DNA of 64,000 nucleotides from Microbacterium azadirachtae (GCF_000956505.1 NZ_JYIX01000037.1:248001-312000), one strand, 5' to 3'; positions 35,004 through 44,479 are shown, counted from the first letter of the stretch. The notes: generated by a model not told the origin, from the sequence alone. Numbers and translations: made by a program.

Positions 35004-35019
35004 GTTACGTGGCGGTAAC
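35004..35019 (+). promoter_or_regulatory. GlnR-like box upstream of amino acid importer
   Basis: GTTAC-N6-GTAAC forms a perfect 5-bp inverted repeat 67 nt before the binding-protein start, resembling the gTnAC-n6-GaAAC half-sites of GlnR. TAGGAC (35052) could be the -10 box. The rest of 34834-35085 has no gene; CGCGGGATTC is repeated near 34931. Regulation by nitrogen supply is inferred. Confidence 0.4.
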
Positions 35020-35085
35020 CGCTCCGTGTCAAGATTGTGGGCAACCCGCACTAGGACATCAGCGTCCTCGACACAGGAGTCGAAC

Positions 35086-35904
35086 ATGCAACGTCGCTCG
35101 AAGATCGCTTTCGGACTCGCCATCGCGGCGACCGCCACCCTCGCCCTCGCCGGCTGCTCGACCGGAGCGTCCTCCGATCCCAGCTCGAGTGCTGCCGGGG
35201 GTACGGACTACGGCCTCATCACGGCAGGGACCCTCACGGTCTGCTCCGACATCCCCTACAAGCCGTTCGAGTACGAGGAGTCGACCGGCTCCGGTCAGTA
35301 CACCGGCTTCGACGTCGACCTGCTCACCGCGATCGCGAAGAAGCTCGACCTCAAGACCCAGTTCCAGGTCACGAACTTCGACACCCTGCAGTCCGGCACG
35401 GCGCTGCTCGCCGGCCAGTGCGACATGGGCGCCTCGGCCATGACGATCACCGACGACCGCAAGAAGAACATCGACTTCTCCGACCCGTACTACGACTCGC
35501 TGCAGTCGCTGCTGGTGAAGACGTCCTCCGGGATCAAGAGCATCAACGACCTCAGCGGCAAGAACGTCGGCGTGCAGCAGGGCACCACCGGCGAGAACTA
35601 CGCGAAGGAGCACGCCAAGGGCGCCAACCTCGTGCAGTTCTCCGACGACGGCGTGCTGTGGCCCGCCCTCCAGGGCGGACAGATCGACGCGATCCTGCAG
35701 GACTACCCGGTCAACCTCCAGCACGAGAAGGACGACAGCAGCTACAAGGTCGTCGAGCAGTACAAGACCGACGAGGCCTACGGCTTCGCGTTCGGGAAGG
35801 GCAAGAACGAGACCCTTCGGAAGGCGATCAACGAGCAGCTGAAGGCGCTCAAGGACAACGGCGAGTACAAGACGATCTACGACAAGTACTTCTCCGCGAA
35901 GTGA
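35086..35904 (+). CDS. Polar amino acid ABC importer, substrate-binding lipoprotein
   Basis: A 272-residue lipoprotein. The signal peptide ends in the lipobox LALAGC (Cys24), so the protein is tethered outside the membrane. The mature part is a type F solute-binding protein (TVCSDIPYKPFEY, YTGFDVDLLTAIAKKL, CDMGASAMTITDDRKKNIDFSDPYYDS region), as in glutamine/glutamate/cystine-binding proteins; the Asp in GFDVDLL and Arg in TDDRKK are the usual amino-acid ligands. ACAGGAG precedes the ATG at 35086. It delivers substrate to the permease and ATPase encoded next. Confidence 0.92.
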   Translation: MQRRSKIAFGLAIAATATLALAGCSTGASSDPSSSAAGGTDYGLITAGTLTVCSDIPYKPFEYEESTGSGQYTGFDVDLLTAIAKKLDLKTQFQVTNFDTLQSGTALLAGQCDMGASAMTITDDRKKNIDFSDPYYDSLQSLLVKTSSGIKSINDLSGKNVGVQQGTTGENYAKEHAKGANLVQFSDDGVLWPALQGGQIDAILQDYPVNLQHEKDDSSYKVVEQYKTDEAYGFAFGKGKNETLRKAINEQLKALKDNGEYKTIYDKYFSAK

Positions 35905-35923
35905 CCGAGGGCCCACGCTCGAG

Positions 35924-36715
35924 ATGGCTCTGAAGAAGCGGACCCGCACGCGGGTCTACCACTACACCGTCTATGCGGTGATCATCGCGCTCATCGCCTG
36001 GGCCGCGATCGCCACCGACTGGCCGACGGTCATGAAGCAGTTCGCGAACCCCGAGGTCGCGATGAAGCTGCTTCCCGGCATCATCACCGTCGGTCTGAAG
36101 AACACGCTGCTGTTCACGATCGAGTCGTTCGCGGGCGGTCTGATCCTCGCCGTGATCCTCGCGCTCATGAAGCTCAGCAGCATCCCGCCGTTCCGGTGGG
36201 CGGCGACCGTGTGGATCGAGTTCTTCCGCGGCATCCCTGCGCTCATCACGATCTTCGGCTTCGGGATCATGCTGCCGATCGCGATGAAGGTGAAGATCCC
36301 CGGCGGCCCGGTCGGCGCGGCGACGCTCGGTCTGATCGTGGTGTCGTCCGCCTATATGGCGGAGACGATCCGCGCCGGCATCCAGGCCGTCCCGAAGGGG
36401 CAGACGGAGGCCGCAAGGTCGCTGGGCATGTCCTCGACGCGGACCATGTTCTTCATCGTGCTGCCGCAGGGCTTCCGGATCATCATCCCGCCGCTCACGA
36501 ACGAGTTCGTGCTGCTGCTGAAGGACACGTCGCTCTTCTTCGTCATCGGCGCGACCCCGCTCACGTACGAGCTGACGACGTATGCCCGCAACGGGCTGTC
36601 CACCTACGCGAATGCCACGCCGATGGTGATGGCCGCGCTGCTGTATCTGATCGTGACGATTCCGCTGACGCGGCTGACGGCCTGGCTCGAGCGCCGGTTG
36701 GCGAGGGGACGATGA
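35924..36715 (+). CDS. Polar amino acid ABC importer permease
   Basis: A 263-residue HisM/GlnP-type permease with five membrane helices, the family start around [21 protein letters not shown] and the EAA loop [20 protein letters not shown] (about 162-181). The ATG is at 35924, 19 nt after the binding-protein stop. Its TGA overlaps the ATPase ATG. A single permease gene implies a homodimer. Confidence 0.93.
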   Translation: MALKKRTRTRVYHYTVYAVIIALIAWAAIATDWPTVMKQFANPEVAMKLLPGIITVGLKNTLLFTIESFAGGLILAVILALMKLSSIPPFRWAATVWIEFFRGIPALITIFGFGIMLPIAMKVKIPGGPVGAATLGLIVVSSAYMAETIRAGIQAVPKGQTEAARSLGMSSTRTMFFIVLPQGFRIIIPPLTNEFVLLLKDTSLFFVIGATPLTYELTTYARNGLSTYANATPMVMAALLYLIVTIPLTRLTAWLERRLARGR

Positions 36716-37467
36716 GCACCGACCTGATCAATCTGAATGCTCCGGCGATCGACGTACAGGGCCTCGTCAAGCACTACGGCGACAACGAGGTACTCAAGGG
36801 CATCGACCTGACGGTGCACGCCGGCGAGGTCGTCTGCGTGATCGGTCCCTCGGGGTCCGGCAAGTCGACGCTGCTGCGCTCGGTGAACATGCTCGAGGAG
36901 CCGACCGGCGGGAAGATCGTCGTCGAGGGGATCGACATCACCGATCCCGAGATCGACCTCGACCGCGTCCGCGCGCGCATCGGCATGGTGTTCCAGAGCT
37001 TCAACCTGTTCCCGCACATGAGCGTGCTCGGCAACCTGACGATCGCTCAGCGCCAGGTGAAGAAGCGCGGCAAGGCGGAGGCGGAGAAGGTCGCCAAGGC
37101 GATGCTGGAGCGTGTGGGCATGTCGCACAAGGTCGATGCCTACCCGAGTCAGCTCTCCGGCGGTCAGCAGCAGCGCGTCGCGATCGCGCGGGCGCTGTGC
37201 ATGAACCCCGACATGATGCTCTTCGACGAGCCCACGTCGGCGCTCGACCCCGAGCTCGTGGGCGAGGTGCTGCAGGTGATGCGGACGCTCGCCGACGAGG
37301 GCATGACCATGATGGTGGTCACGCACGAGATGGGCTTCGCCCGGGAGGTCGGCTCGCGCCTGATCTTCATGGACGGCGGGCACATCCTCGAGGAGGGCGA
37401 CCCCCGCGAAGTGCTCGCGAACCCGCAGCATCAGCGCACGAAGGATTTCCTCGCGCGCGTGCTGTGA
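36712..37467 (+). CDS. Polar amino acid ABC importer ATPase
   Basis: A 251-residue GlnQ-type ATPase: Walker [11 protein letters not shown]-loop FQSFNLFPH, signature LSGGQQQR, Walker [15 protein letters not shown], switch His [11 protein letters not shown]. Length and the absence of extra domains are typical. It overlaps the permease stop by ATGA. A strong palindromic hairpin begins 8 nt after its stop. Confidence 0.95.
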   Translation: MSTDLINLNAPAIDVQGLVKHYGDNEVLKGIDLTVHAGEVVCVIGPSGSGKSTLLRSVNMLEEPTGGKIVVEGIDITDPEIDLDRVRARIGMVFQSFNLFPHMSVLGNLTIAQRQVKKRGKAEAEKVAKAMLERVGMSHKVDAYPSQLSGGQQQRVAIARALCMNPDMMLFDEPTSALDPELVGEVLQVMRTLADEGMTMMVVTHEMGFAREVGSRLIFMDGGHILEEGDPREVLANPQHQRTKDFLARVL

Positions 37468-37474
37468 GACGCCA

Positions 37475-37498
37475 CGGCTGAGGGGTACCCCTCAGCCG
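37475..37498 (+). terminator. Terminator of the amino acid importer operon
   Basis: CGGCTGAGGGG, then TA, then the perfect complement CCCCTCAGCCG. It starts 8 nt after the ATPase stop. No T tract. Confidence 0.78.
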
Positions 37499-37524
37499 CT
37501 GACCGGAAGCGCCGAGGAACGAGC

Positions 37525-37566
37525 ATGAGACGCGCCGGGGACTTATCGGTCCCCGGCGCGTCTCAT
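37525..37566. repeat. 18-bp perfect hairpin with ATGAGAC/GTCTCAT ends
   Basis: ATGAGACGCGCCGGGGAC pairs perfectly with 37549-37566 around the loop TTATCG. Its termini ATGAGAC...GTCTCAT recur in the otherwise different hairpin at 58972-59002. It may be a second terminator or a dispersed repeat. Confidence 0.8.
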
Positions 37567-37672
37567 AGCGTTCTCCGAGCCTGATCGGGGCGCTCCCACC
37601 GGTTCCGCCGAGGCGGCACGGATTACGATGGGTCGTCGCCCCGTCCGGAGGCGGGAACGGAGCACGCCCTTC

Positions 37673-38974
37673 ATGCCGCGATGGTTGCTGGAGCTGGACC
37701 TCGCCGACGGACCCGTGCCCTGGATCGTCTGGGGGCTCGCCGCGGCGGGCCTCGTCGCGCTGCTGATCCGGCCGCTCCGCCGGCGCTGGATCGTGCGCGC
37801 GGCGATTGCCGTGATCGCCGGCGCGCTCGTGGGCTGGTTCCTCGTGGTGCTCGTCGACGTCGCCGACCTGTTCGGCGTGCCGATGCCCGACGCGGTGAAG
37901 TGGTGGACCTCGGGCGGCTTCGCCCTGATCGGGCTGGCGATCGTGAGCCTGTGGGATTCGCGCTGGTGGCGCAAGGCCGTCGCGATCCTGACCGTGATCG
38001 CCTCCGTGCTCTCGATGGGCATCGGGATCAATCAGGCGTTCGCGCTGGATCGCACCCTCGGCGACATCCTCGGCATCAACACGCTCGGCCCGCTGGACCA
38101 CTTCGCACCACCGCTGACCACGCAGGATCCGTCCGCGAAGCCGCTGGCCGAGACCTGGACGCCCCCTGCGGACATGCCGACCCGCGGACGGTTCGGCGCG
38201 CTCTCCGGCGCGAACGCGCTGAAGTCCTCCGCGGGGTTCAAGCCCCGCGAGGCGACCGTCTACCTGCCCCCGGCCGCGCTCGTGAAGGATCCGCCCGCCC
38301 TTCCCGTCGTGGTCTTCATGATGGGACTGCCGGGCTACCCGAATCCGCATCCGATGGTGGACGTCATGAACGAGTTCGCCGCGAAGCACGACGGTCTCGC
38401 GCCCATCGTCATCATCGCCGACCAGCTCGGTGCGCAGGATCAGAACCCCGGTTGCGTCGACTCGGCCGCCTATGGCGGCGTCGAGACCTACTTCAACAAG
38501 GACATCCCGGACTGGATCCGGGGGCACCTGCGGGTGCAGCAGGATCCGAAGTACTGGACCATCGCCGGGTATTCGAACGGCGGGGCGTGCGCATTCATCT
38601 ACGGCGCCAGGCATCCCGACATCTGGGGGAACATCGCCACCGCGTCCGGTGAGCCGTGGTCGGGCTTCGGTGACCCCAAGTCGGTCGAGAAGGCGTTCAA
38701 GGGCGACCAGGCCGCCTTCGACGCCAACAAGCCGGAGGCGATCCTCGCCGAGCACCCCGGAGCGTACGCGGGGCACTACGCGATCTTCGCGGCCGGGGCG
38801 CTCGACAAGAAGTACGGGCCCGCGAACCGCGTCTCCGCGGGCCTCGCGGAGACGGCGGGCTTCACCACCACCTACTACCTCGTGCCGAACGCCACCCATA
38901 CCGGACCGGGCCTGCGCGGCGGCCTGGTGAAGGCGTTCGAGGTGCTCTACCCGCGCCTGGGACTCTCCCGATGA
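37673..38974 (+). CDS. Membrane-anchored alpha/beta-hydrolase (esterase family)
   Basis: A 433-residue protein. Four N-terminal membrane helices (about 15-125) are followed by an extracytoplasmic esterase domain (about 160-433) of the esterase-D/antigen-85-like type. The nucleophile Ser is in AGYSNGGACA, and a late His in ATHTGPG could finish the triad. TACGAT (37624-37629) looks like the -10 box, so the ATG at 37628 lies in the promoter, and I start at 37673 with CGGAG upstream. The stop overlaps the start of the MprF-like synthase as ATGA. By analogy with the aminoacyl-phosphatidylglycerol hydrolases paired with MprF in Enterococcus, it may remove amino acids from lipids; that is inference. 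Confidence 0.82.
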   Translation: MPRWLLELDLADGPVPWIVWGLAAAGLVALLIRPLRRRWIVRAAIAVIAGALVGWFLVVLVDVADLFGVPMPDAVKWWTSGGFALIGLAIVSLWDSRWWRKAVAILTVIASVLSMGIGINQAFALDRTLGDILGINTLGPLDHFAPPLTTQDPSAKPLAETWTPPADMPTRGRFGALSGANALKSSAGFKPREATVYLPPAALVKDPPALPVVVFMMGLPGYPNPHPMVDVMNEFAAKHDGLAPIVIIADQLGAQDQNPGCVDSAAYGGVETYFNKDIPDWIRGHLRVQQDPKYWTIAGYSNGGACAFIYGARHPDIWGNIATASGEPWSGFGDPKSVEKAFKGDQAAFDANKPEAILAEHPGAYAGHYAIFAAGALDKKYGPANRVSAGLAETAGFTTTYYLVPNATHTGPGLRGGLVKAFEVLYPRLGLSR

Positions 38975-41439
38975 CCTCCTCGCGGGCGATGACGGCGGTG
39001 CTCGCCGTGGCGCGCAGGGCCGGGCGCTACGCGCGCCGCCATCCGTTCGCCGTGGGGCTGACCGTCCTGCTCCTGGTCAGCGGTCTGGCGCTGGGACCCC
39101 TCCGGGGCTCTCGCCCTGCGGGGATCGGGCTCAGCCCGCTCGCGTTCGGACGCGAGCGGGAGTGGTGGACGCCGCTGACGGCGCTGCTCGTGCCGGACTC
39201 GTGGGGCGGCCTCCTGCTGTCCGCCGCGCTCGCGCTCACGCTGCTGGCCTATGCGGAACGGCTGATGGGAACCTGGCGCGTCGTGAGCGCCTTCCTCGTC
39301 ACGGGCGTGCTCGGCGGCCTGCTCGGCCTCGGGATTCAGTCGCTGGCCTGGTCGTGGGGGCAGGTGTGGGCGCGGATCGACGCCCGCGGCGCCGTGCTGG
39401 ATCCCTCGATCGGGATCTTCGGCGCGATCCTGGCGGGCAGCGCATTCGCACCGGCCCTGTACCGCCGCCGGATCCGCCTGCTCGGCCTCTCGCTCCTCGT
39501 CACCTACACGCTGTACGGCGGCGATGCGGACAGCGTCTACCGCCTGCTGGCCGCGCTCGCCGGTCTCATCCTCGGCGTGATCCTCACGAGCGGCCGGCCC
39601 CGGCCCGCCTGGTACCGCAGCTCCTACCACGAGACGAGGACCCTCACCGCGGCCATGGTCGCGGTGACCGGCCTCGGCCCGCTGATCGTGCTCCTCACCG
39701 GCGTCGGCATCGGGCCGCTGGCTCCCGTGGTCGCGGGACTGCGCGGCGTCGACATCTCCGGAATCGCCGACGCGTGCGCACAGAACAACGCGTCCGCGCA
39801 CTGCGTCGCCGGGGTGACCACCGCGGTCGCGGCCGGGACCGGCGTCGTGCTGATGAGTCTCGTCCCGCTGCTGCTCAGCCTGGTCGCGGCGTGGGGGCTG
39901 CGCTCGGGGCGCCGCGCCGCATGGTTCCTCGCGATCGGCGTGAACGCGATGATGGCCCTGCTCACCGGTCTCAGCGTGGCCACCCGCTCGCTCCGCGAGC
40001 CGACGGACGTGATCCAGATCGACCGGCAGTTCCCCGGATTCTCCGTGCTGGCGATCCTCGTCCCGGTCGGGATGTGCATCCTGCTCGCGATCACGCATCG
40101 CCGGTTCGCGGTGCGCGCCTCTCGCCGTGCGGTGCGGCGGTTCTCGCTCACGATCGGGATCGCGTTCGTCGTGCTGGCCGCAACGAACATGATCCTGGTC
40201 TCGGCCGTCTCGCACTCGCCGTCGTTCTGGTCGTCCCTGGCGACGACGCTGCGCCGGTTCCTCCCGACGATCATCGGCCGCCCGAGCGGGCACACGCCCC
40301 TCACCGGAATCGCACTCGCGCTGCACCGCGACGTGGGCGCCCTATTCTGGCTGGTCTTCGCGATCGCCATGGTGGCGCTGCTGCTGGGACGTTCGCGCAA
40401 GGCCGCGGACGATGCGGAGCGGTTCCGCACCCAGCTGCGGACGACCGACGGCGGCACGCTCGGGTTCATGGGCACCTGGGAGGGCAACGCGCACTGGTTC
40501 ACGGCGGACGGCCGCGGTGCGGTCGCCTACCGCGTCGTGAACGACATCGCGATCGCCGTGGGGGACCCTGTCTGCACTCCGGGCGACACGGCGAAGACCA
40601 TCCGCGGGTTCCTGGACTTCTGCGACGCGAACGCCTGGACCGCGGTGTTCTACAGCACGCACGAGGAGTTCGCCCCGGCGTTCAGGGACCTCGGCTGGAA
40701 GAGCATCTCGGTGGCGGAGGAGACCGTCGTGCCGCTCGAGCGGTTCGAGCTCACCGGCAAGGTGTGGACGAAGGTGCGCCAGCCGTACAACCGCGGACAG
40801 CGCGACGGGCTCACGACCCTCTGGACCACGTGGGAGCAGCTGCCGGCGGGCCTGGTCGCGCAGCTGGACGCCCTCAGCGAGCAGTGGATCGCGGAGAAGG
40901 CGCTGCCGGAGATGCGCTTCACCCTGGGCGGGATGGAGGAGCTCAGGGATCCGGACGTCGAGATCCTGCTCGCGATCGGTCCCGAGGGCGAGCTGCAGGC
41001 GGTGACGAGCTGGATGCCCGTGTGGCGCGAGGGGGAGCTGGTCGGTCGCACGCTCGACTTCATGCGCCGTGCCGACGGTGCGATGCCCGGTGTGATGGAG
41101 TTCGCGATCGCCTCGGCCGCGCTGCACATGAAGGAGCAGGGGCTCGAGGTCATGAGCCTCTCCGGTGCGCCGCTCGCACAGACCGTGGACGGCGACGCCG
41201 ACGCGGACCCCGACATCACCCGGCTTCTGGGCTGGCTGAGCCGGGTGCTCGAGCCCGCGTACGGCTTCGCCTCGCTGCTGCGGTACAAGGGCAAGTTCAA
41301 CCCCGAGTACCGTCCGATGCATCTGTTCTACGCGGACAACGGGCAACTTCCGGCGATCGGGCTCGCGATCGGGCGCGCATACCTGCCCAACGCCTCGCCG
41401 GCCGAGTACGTGGCCCTGGCGCGATCGCTCGCGGGCTGA
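38971..41439 (+). CDS. MprF-like aminoacyl-lipid synthase with degenerate rhomboid-like module
   Basis: An 822-residue membrane protein. Residues about 55-210 resemble a rhomboid protease core (WWTPLTALL..., AERLMGTWR, DPSIGIFGA, LLAALAGLILG). The Ser of the GxSx motif is kept (Ser146), but the catalytic His position reads Arg (191) and the oxyanion His/Asn positions in helix 2 are Gly and Ser, so it should be proteolytically dead. Six further membrane helices follow to about 470. Residues about 485-815 form the DUF2156 tRNA-dependent aminoacyltransferase of MprF (GFMGTWEGNAHWF, KVRQPYNRGQR, FTLGGMEEL, LGLAIGRAYLPNASP). It should attach an amino acid to phosphatidylglycerol or diacylglycerol, lowering negative surface charge. 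The amino acid cannot be read from sequence. Confidence 0.85.
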   Translation: MTSSRAMTAVLAVARRAGRYARRHPFAVGLTVLLLVSGLALGPLRGSRPAGIGLSPLAFGREREWWTPLTALLVPDSWGGLLLSAALALTLLAYAERLMGTWRVVSAFLVTGVLGGLLGLGIQSLAWSWGQVWARIDARGAVLDPSIGIFGAILAGSAFAPALYRRRIRLLGLSLLVTYTLYGGDADSVYRLLAALAGLILGVILTSGRPRPAWYRSSYHETRTLTAAMVAVTGLGPLIVLLTGVGIGPLAPVVAGLRGVDISGIADACAQNNASAHCVAGVTTAVAAGTGVVLMSLVPLLLSLVAAWGLRSGRRAAWFLAIGVNAMMALLTGLSVATRSLREPTDVIQIDRQFPGFSVLAILVPVGMCILLAITHRRFAVRASRRAVRRFSLTIGIAFVVLAATNMILVSAVSHSPSFWSSLATTLRRFLPTIIGRPSGHTPLTGIALALHRDVGALFWLVFAIAMVALLLGRSRKAADDAERFRTQLRTTDGGTLGFMGTWEGNAHWFTADGRGAVAYRVVNDIAIAVGDPVCTPGDTAKTIRGFLDFCDANAWTAVFYSTHEEFAPAFRDLGWKSISVAEETVVPLERFELTGKVWTKVRQPYNRGQRDGLTTLWTTWEQLPAGLVAQLDALSEQWIAEKALPEMRFTLGGMEELRDPDVEILLAIGPEGELQAVTSWMPVWREGELVGRTLDFMRRADGAMPGVMEFAIASAALHMKEQGLEVMSLSGAPLAQTVDGDADADPDITRLLGWLSRVLEPAYGFASLLRYKGKFNPEYRPMHLFYADNGQLPAIGLAIGRAYLPNASPAEYVALARSLAG

Positions 41440-41453
41440 CCCGCCGGACGCGA

Positions 41454-41484
41454 CGGAGGCGCCGTCCCTGGGACGGCGCCTCCG
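41454..41484. terminator. Bidirectional terminator
   Basis: CGGAGGCGCCGTCC (41454-41467) pairs perfectly with 41471-41484 over a 3-nt loop. It lies between the convergent MprF-like and DUF1508 genes. Confidence 0.82.
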
Positions 41485-41515
41485 CGATCGGCTCAGCCGG
41501 CAATCGATGCCCGGC

Positions 41516-41698
41516 TCAGTCCTCGGTCTCGACGACCTCGGCGTCCGCAGCGTTGCGGCGGATCGAGTCGATGCCGCTCAGCGCACCCGACTTCGACGAA
41601 TAGCTCTGGCCGCTGGCGATGATCTCGCCGTTGCCGGCCTTGAGGCGGAAACGCCACTTGCCGCTCTTGTCCTCGTAGAGTTCGAACTTGCCTGCCAT
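41516..41698 (-). CDS. DUF1508 (YegP-like) small protein
   Basis: A 60-residue protein with one YegP-type repeat (MAGKFELYEDKSGKWRFRLK, then NGEIIASGQSYSSKSGALSGI). GGAGGAG is 5 nt before the ATG at 41698. The longer frame to 41743 runs over the ribosome site. These small beta proteins are widespread; their function is not established. Confidence 0.9.
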   Translation of the reverse strand: MAGKFELYEDKSGKWRFRLKAGNGEIIASGQSYSSKSGALSGIDSIRRNAADAEVVETED

Positions 41699-41862
41699 GG
41701 TGCTCCTCCCGGAACCGCGGGGCGGCCCTCGCCCCACGCTCAAACTAGCGGGGACCCCGATCGGGCGTCGTGATTCCCGATCATGTGTTTCCTGTGCGTC
41801 GGCGAGCCCGGATCCGGTCGTCGTTACGATGGGGCCACGCAGGGTCAGGAGGCGAGTGCGGG

Positions 41863-42849
41863 ATGTCCTCTTCGATGACGCGCGGCCGGAGCCGAGCCGT
41901 CCTGCTCGCGGTGGGAGCGCTGGCCGTCCTGGTCGGCGTGATCGGTCGGCCCTGGTCGCCGGCTCCGGCGCCGCCGCACGCCACGGCCGCGGGCTCCGCG
42001 ATGCCGCTCTTCGAGACCTGGATCCCGCCCGCAGGTCTGCCGGCGAAAGGCACGGTGACCCGGCTCACGGGGGAGGAGCGCATCCCCTCGTCCGCGGGCT
42101 TCGTCCCGCGGGACGCCTCGCTCTATCGGCCTCCCGCCGCGCTCGTGCCGGATCCGCCCCCCTTGCCGCTCGTGGTCTTCATGATGGGCGAGCCGGGGGA
42201 TCCGGACCCGTCGTTCGTCGCCGCCGCGATGGACCGGCTCGCCGCCGCGCACCGCGGACTGGCCCCGATCGTGATCGTGGCGGATCAGCTCGGATCCGAG
42301 GACGACAACCCGGCGTGCGTGGACTCGGCGGCCTACGGCGGTGTGGAGACGTACTTCACGAAGGACATCCCCGCCTGGGCGCGCAGCCACCTGCGGGTGC
42401 AGCCGAGTCCGGCGGCGTGGACGATCGCGGGATTCTCGAACGGCGGCGGATGCGCGCTGGACTGGGGCCTCGCAGATCCCGGCCTGTGGGGCGGGATCGT
42501 GAGCATCGCGGGGGAGTCGTATCAGGGCACCGAGTTCCCGGACGAGGTGCTCCAGCAGGTCTTCGAGGGCGATCAGAGCGCCTATGACGCGGCCAAGCCC
42601 GCGGCCAGGGCCGCGCAGAACTCCGGTCGCTTCGACGGGCACGTGGCCCTGTTCGCCGCCGGGGACGAGGACGCGTTCTTCATGGCCCAGGTGCAGCTGT
42701 CCGCGCAGATCACGGAGCAGGCGGGCTTCCGGACGCAGGTGTTCGCGATCCCGGGCGAGGATCACGTCGAATCGCTCCCCGAGGGGCTGCGGGCGACGTT
42801 CGGCGCCCTGTTCCCGCACCTCGGGCTCGCTCCGTCCGGGGGCGGTTGA
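41863..42849 (+). CDS. Secreted alpha/beta-hydrolase, paralogue of the 37673 esterase
   Basis: A 328-residue protein with one N-terminal hydrophobic segment (signal peptide or anchor, about 13-30) and the same esterase domain as the 37673 gene: LVVFMMGEPGDPDP, ADQLGSEDDNPACVDSAAYGGVETYFTKDIPAW region, AGFSNGGGCA nucleophile and a late His in GEDHVESLP. The multi-helix membrane part is missing. TACGATGGG occurs in the same position upstream (41825) as in the other esterase gene, so gene and promoter may have been duplicated together. AGGAGG precedes the ATG at 41863; an ATG at 41875 is possible. Confidence 0.82.
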   Translation: MSSSMTRGRSRAVLLAVGALAVLVGVIGRPWSPAPAPPHATAAGSAMPLFETWIPPAGLPAKGTVTRLTGEERIPSSAGFVPRDASLYRPPAALVPDPPPLPLVVFMMGEPGDPDPSFVAAAMDRLAAAHRGLAPIVIVADQLGSEDDNPACVDSAAYGGVETYFTKDIPAWARSHLRVQPSPAAWTIAGFSNGGGCALDWGLADPGLWGGIVSIAGESYQGTEFPDEVLQQVFEGDQSAYDAAKPAARAAQNSGRFDGHVALFAAGDEDAFFMAQVQLSAQITEQAGFRTQVFAIPGEDHVESLPEGLRATFGALFPHLGLAPSGGG

Positions 42850-42872
42850 GGGAGACGCGTGCGCCGACCCCG

Positions 42873-44444
42873 TTACGCGCGCTCGCGGCGGCGAGACGCC
42901 GGCGCCCCGCCTTCTTCGCGGTCCTCGAGCAGGCGGGCGAGCACCTCGGCGCGGTTGCGCACACCGAGCTTGCGGAAGGCGTTCGTGAGGTGCACTTCTA
43001 CCGTGCGTTCGGAGATCCCCAGCTCGAGCCCGATCTCGCGGTTGCGCAGACCGCGCGCGAGCAGGTCGATCACGCCGCTCTCGCGCGCCGTGAGCAGGGC
43101 CAGCGCGGGGAACCCTGGTCGCGTCGCGCGCTCGTCCACGGCGGTGCAGCTGACCGCGACCGTGCTCGCGCCGTCGACGTCCGGGACGACGGCATAGCCG
43201 ACCGTCCGCCCTGGACGCAGCGCGATCAGCGCAGGACCGAAGCCCTGGACGAGTTCCGGAGCGTCGTCCTGGAGGGCGACGAGAGCGCTCGAGGTCACGC
43301 CGCCGCCGATGTGCGTCATGGGCAGGCGGACGAGGGCGTCGCCGAGGACGGTGGCAGCCTCCGCCGCGCGTCCTGCGTGCAGCAGGAACCCCGCCTGCTG
43401 ACCTCGCACGTGCGCCTCGATCAAGGGGCTCAGCGGACCGGGGGCGGAGTTCCACGGCCACACCTCGGCCGCGGGGATGACGCTCAGGTAGAGCCGGGCG
43501 TGACGCTCGTCCGCCTCGTCCGGCGAGGTCCACCAGATCTCCGCGATCGAGTCGATGCCGGTCAGTGCGGCATGGTCCGTCGCCGTCGCCGCGGCGGACC
43601 GCAGGAGAGGGAGCTGGCTCGCGACGCGGGCGAGGGCATCCGCGCCCTCGTCCGGCCCGTCGAGGAAGCTCTGCGCGACGCGGCGTCCGGTCTGCGCCTG
43701 GGCCCTGAGGTCCCCCTCGCCGAGCTCGGCGGCCTGGAACAGGCGCACCGCGTCGTCGAAGCAGCCGAGCACGAGGGCGCTGCGCGCGCCGAGCATCGCC
43801 GCGTTGCTGCGGGTCGCTGCAGCGCCGGCGAGGGCGCGCGCAGAGGCGATCCGGAACGCGGCCTCCGGGTTGCCGCGGGTCAGCAGCCGCTGGCCGACCG
43901 CGATGAGGGCGCGCAGTGCTCGCGGATCCGTCTCCGCCCTGCCGTGCACGGCGTGCCAGAGGCCGACGTCGGCGAGGCCGTGCTGACGGTGGGCGAGCCA
44001 GAGCGCGCGATGGATCGTCTCGCACTCCGCCGCGTCAGCGCCCGCGAGCATCGCGCTCCGGTCGGCTTCGGAGAGGAAGCGGAACCGGCCAGCGGAGAAC
44101 CGCACGGTGCGCTGCACCCCCTCGGAGATCACGACGCGGGTGTCGGTCGCCGTCGCGGCGAGGAGGACGTCCGCGCGGTCGGTCACGGAGAGCGCGGCGG
44201 CGAGCAGGAGACGCCGCACGCCGGGTTCGGCCTCCGTCGCCGCCGCCGTCGCCAGTGGCCACACGTCCGGCAGGACCGCGAGGCCCGCGCGCTGGGCGGC
44301 GGAAAGGCGGTCACCGACCGTCTTCAGGTGCTCCGTCGTGATCCCCGGAAGCGCCGACAGGCGACCGGCGACCTGCGGCGCCACGGGCGCGGCGGAGGAG
44401 CCCTGGACCAGGGGGAGTGCGCTCAGAGCCTCGGGGGGACGCAT
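42873..44444 (-). CDS. LuxR-type regulator with helical-repeat sensor region
   Basis: A 523-residue protein. The last 65 residues hold the LuxR helix-turn-helix (LTARESGVIDLLARGLRNREIGLELGISERTVEVHLTNAF region). The rest is Ala-rich and helical, like the TPR-like part of LAL-type regulators, but the N-terminal AAA ATPase is absent. CAGGAT is 6 nt before the ATG at 44444, close to the leaderless pattern. It lies next to the ABC importer on the same strand, upstream of nothing else, so a regulatory link is only positional. Confidence 0.82.
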   Translation of the reverse strand: MRPPEALSALPLVQGSSAAPVAPQVAGRLSALPGITTEHLKTVGDRLSAAQRAGLAVLPDVWPLATAAATEAEPGVRRLLLAAALSVTDRADVLLAATATDTRVVISEGVQRTVRFSAGRFRFLSEADRSAMLAGADAAECETIHRALWLAHRQHGLADVGLWHAVHGRAETDPRALRALIAVGQRLLTRGNPEAAFRIASARALAGAAATRSNAAMLGARSALVLGCFDDAVRLFQAAELGEGDLRAQAQTGRRVAQSFLDGPDEGADALARVASQLPLLRSAAATATDHAALTGIDSIAEIWWTSPDEADERHARLYLSVIPAAEVWPWNSAPGPLSPLIEAHVRGQQAGFLLHAGRAAEAATVLGDALVRLPMTHIGGGVTSSALVALQDDAPELVQGFGPALIALRPGRTVGYAVVPDVDGASTVAVSCTAVDERATRPGFPALALLTARESGVIDLLARGLRNREIGLELGISERTVEVHLTNAFRKLGVRNRAEVLARLLEDREEGGAPASRRRERA

Positions 44445-44479
44445 GATCCGATCCTGTCAGACGGGCGCACGCTCCCGTC

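Noticed and set aside
37628..37672. Upstream ATG for the membrane esterase
   Set aside because: It falls within the likely -10 box TACGAT and encodes an Arg-rich stretch without homology.
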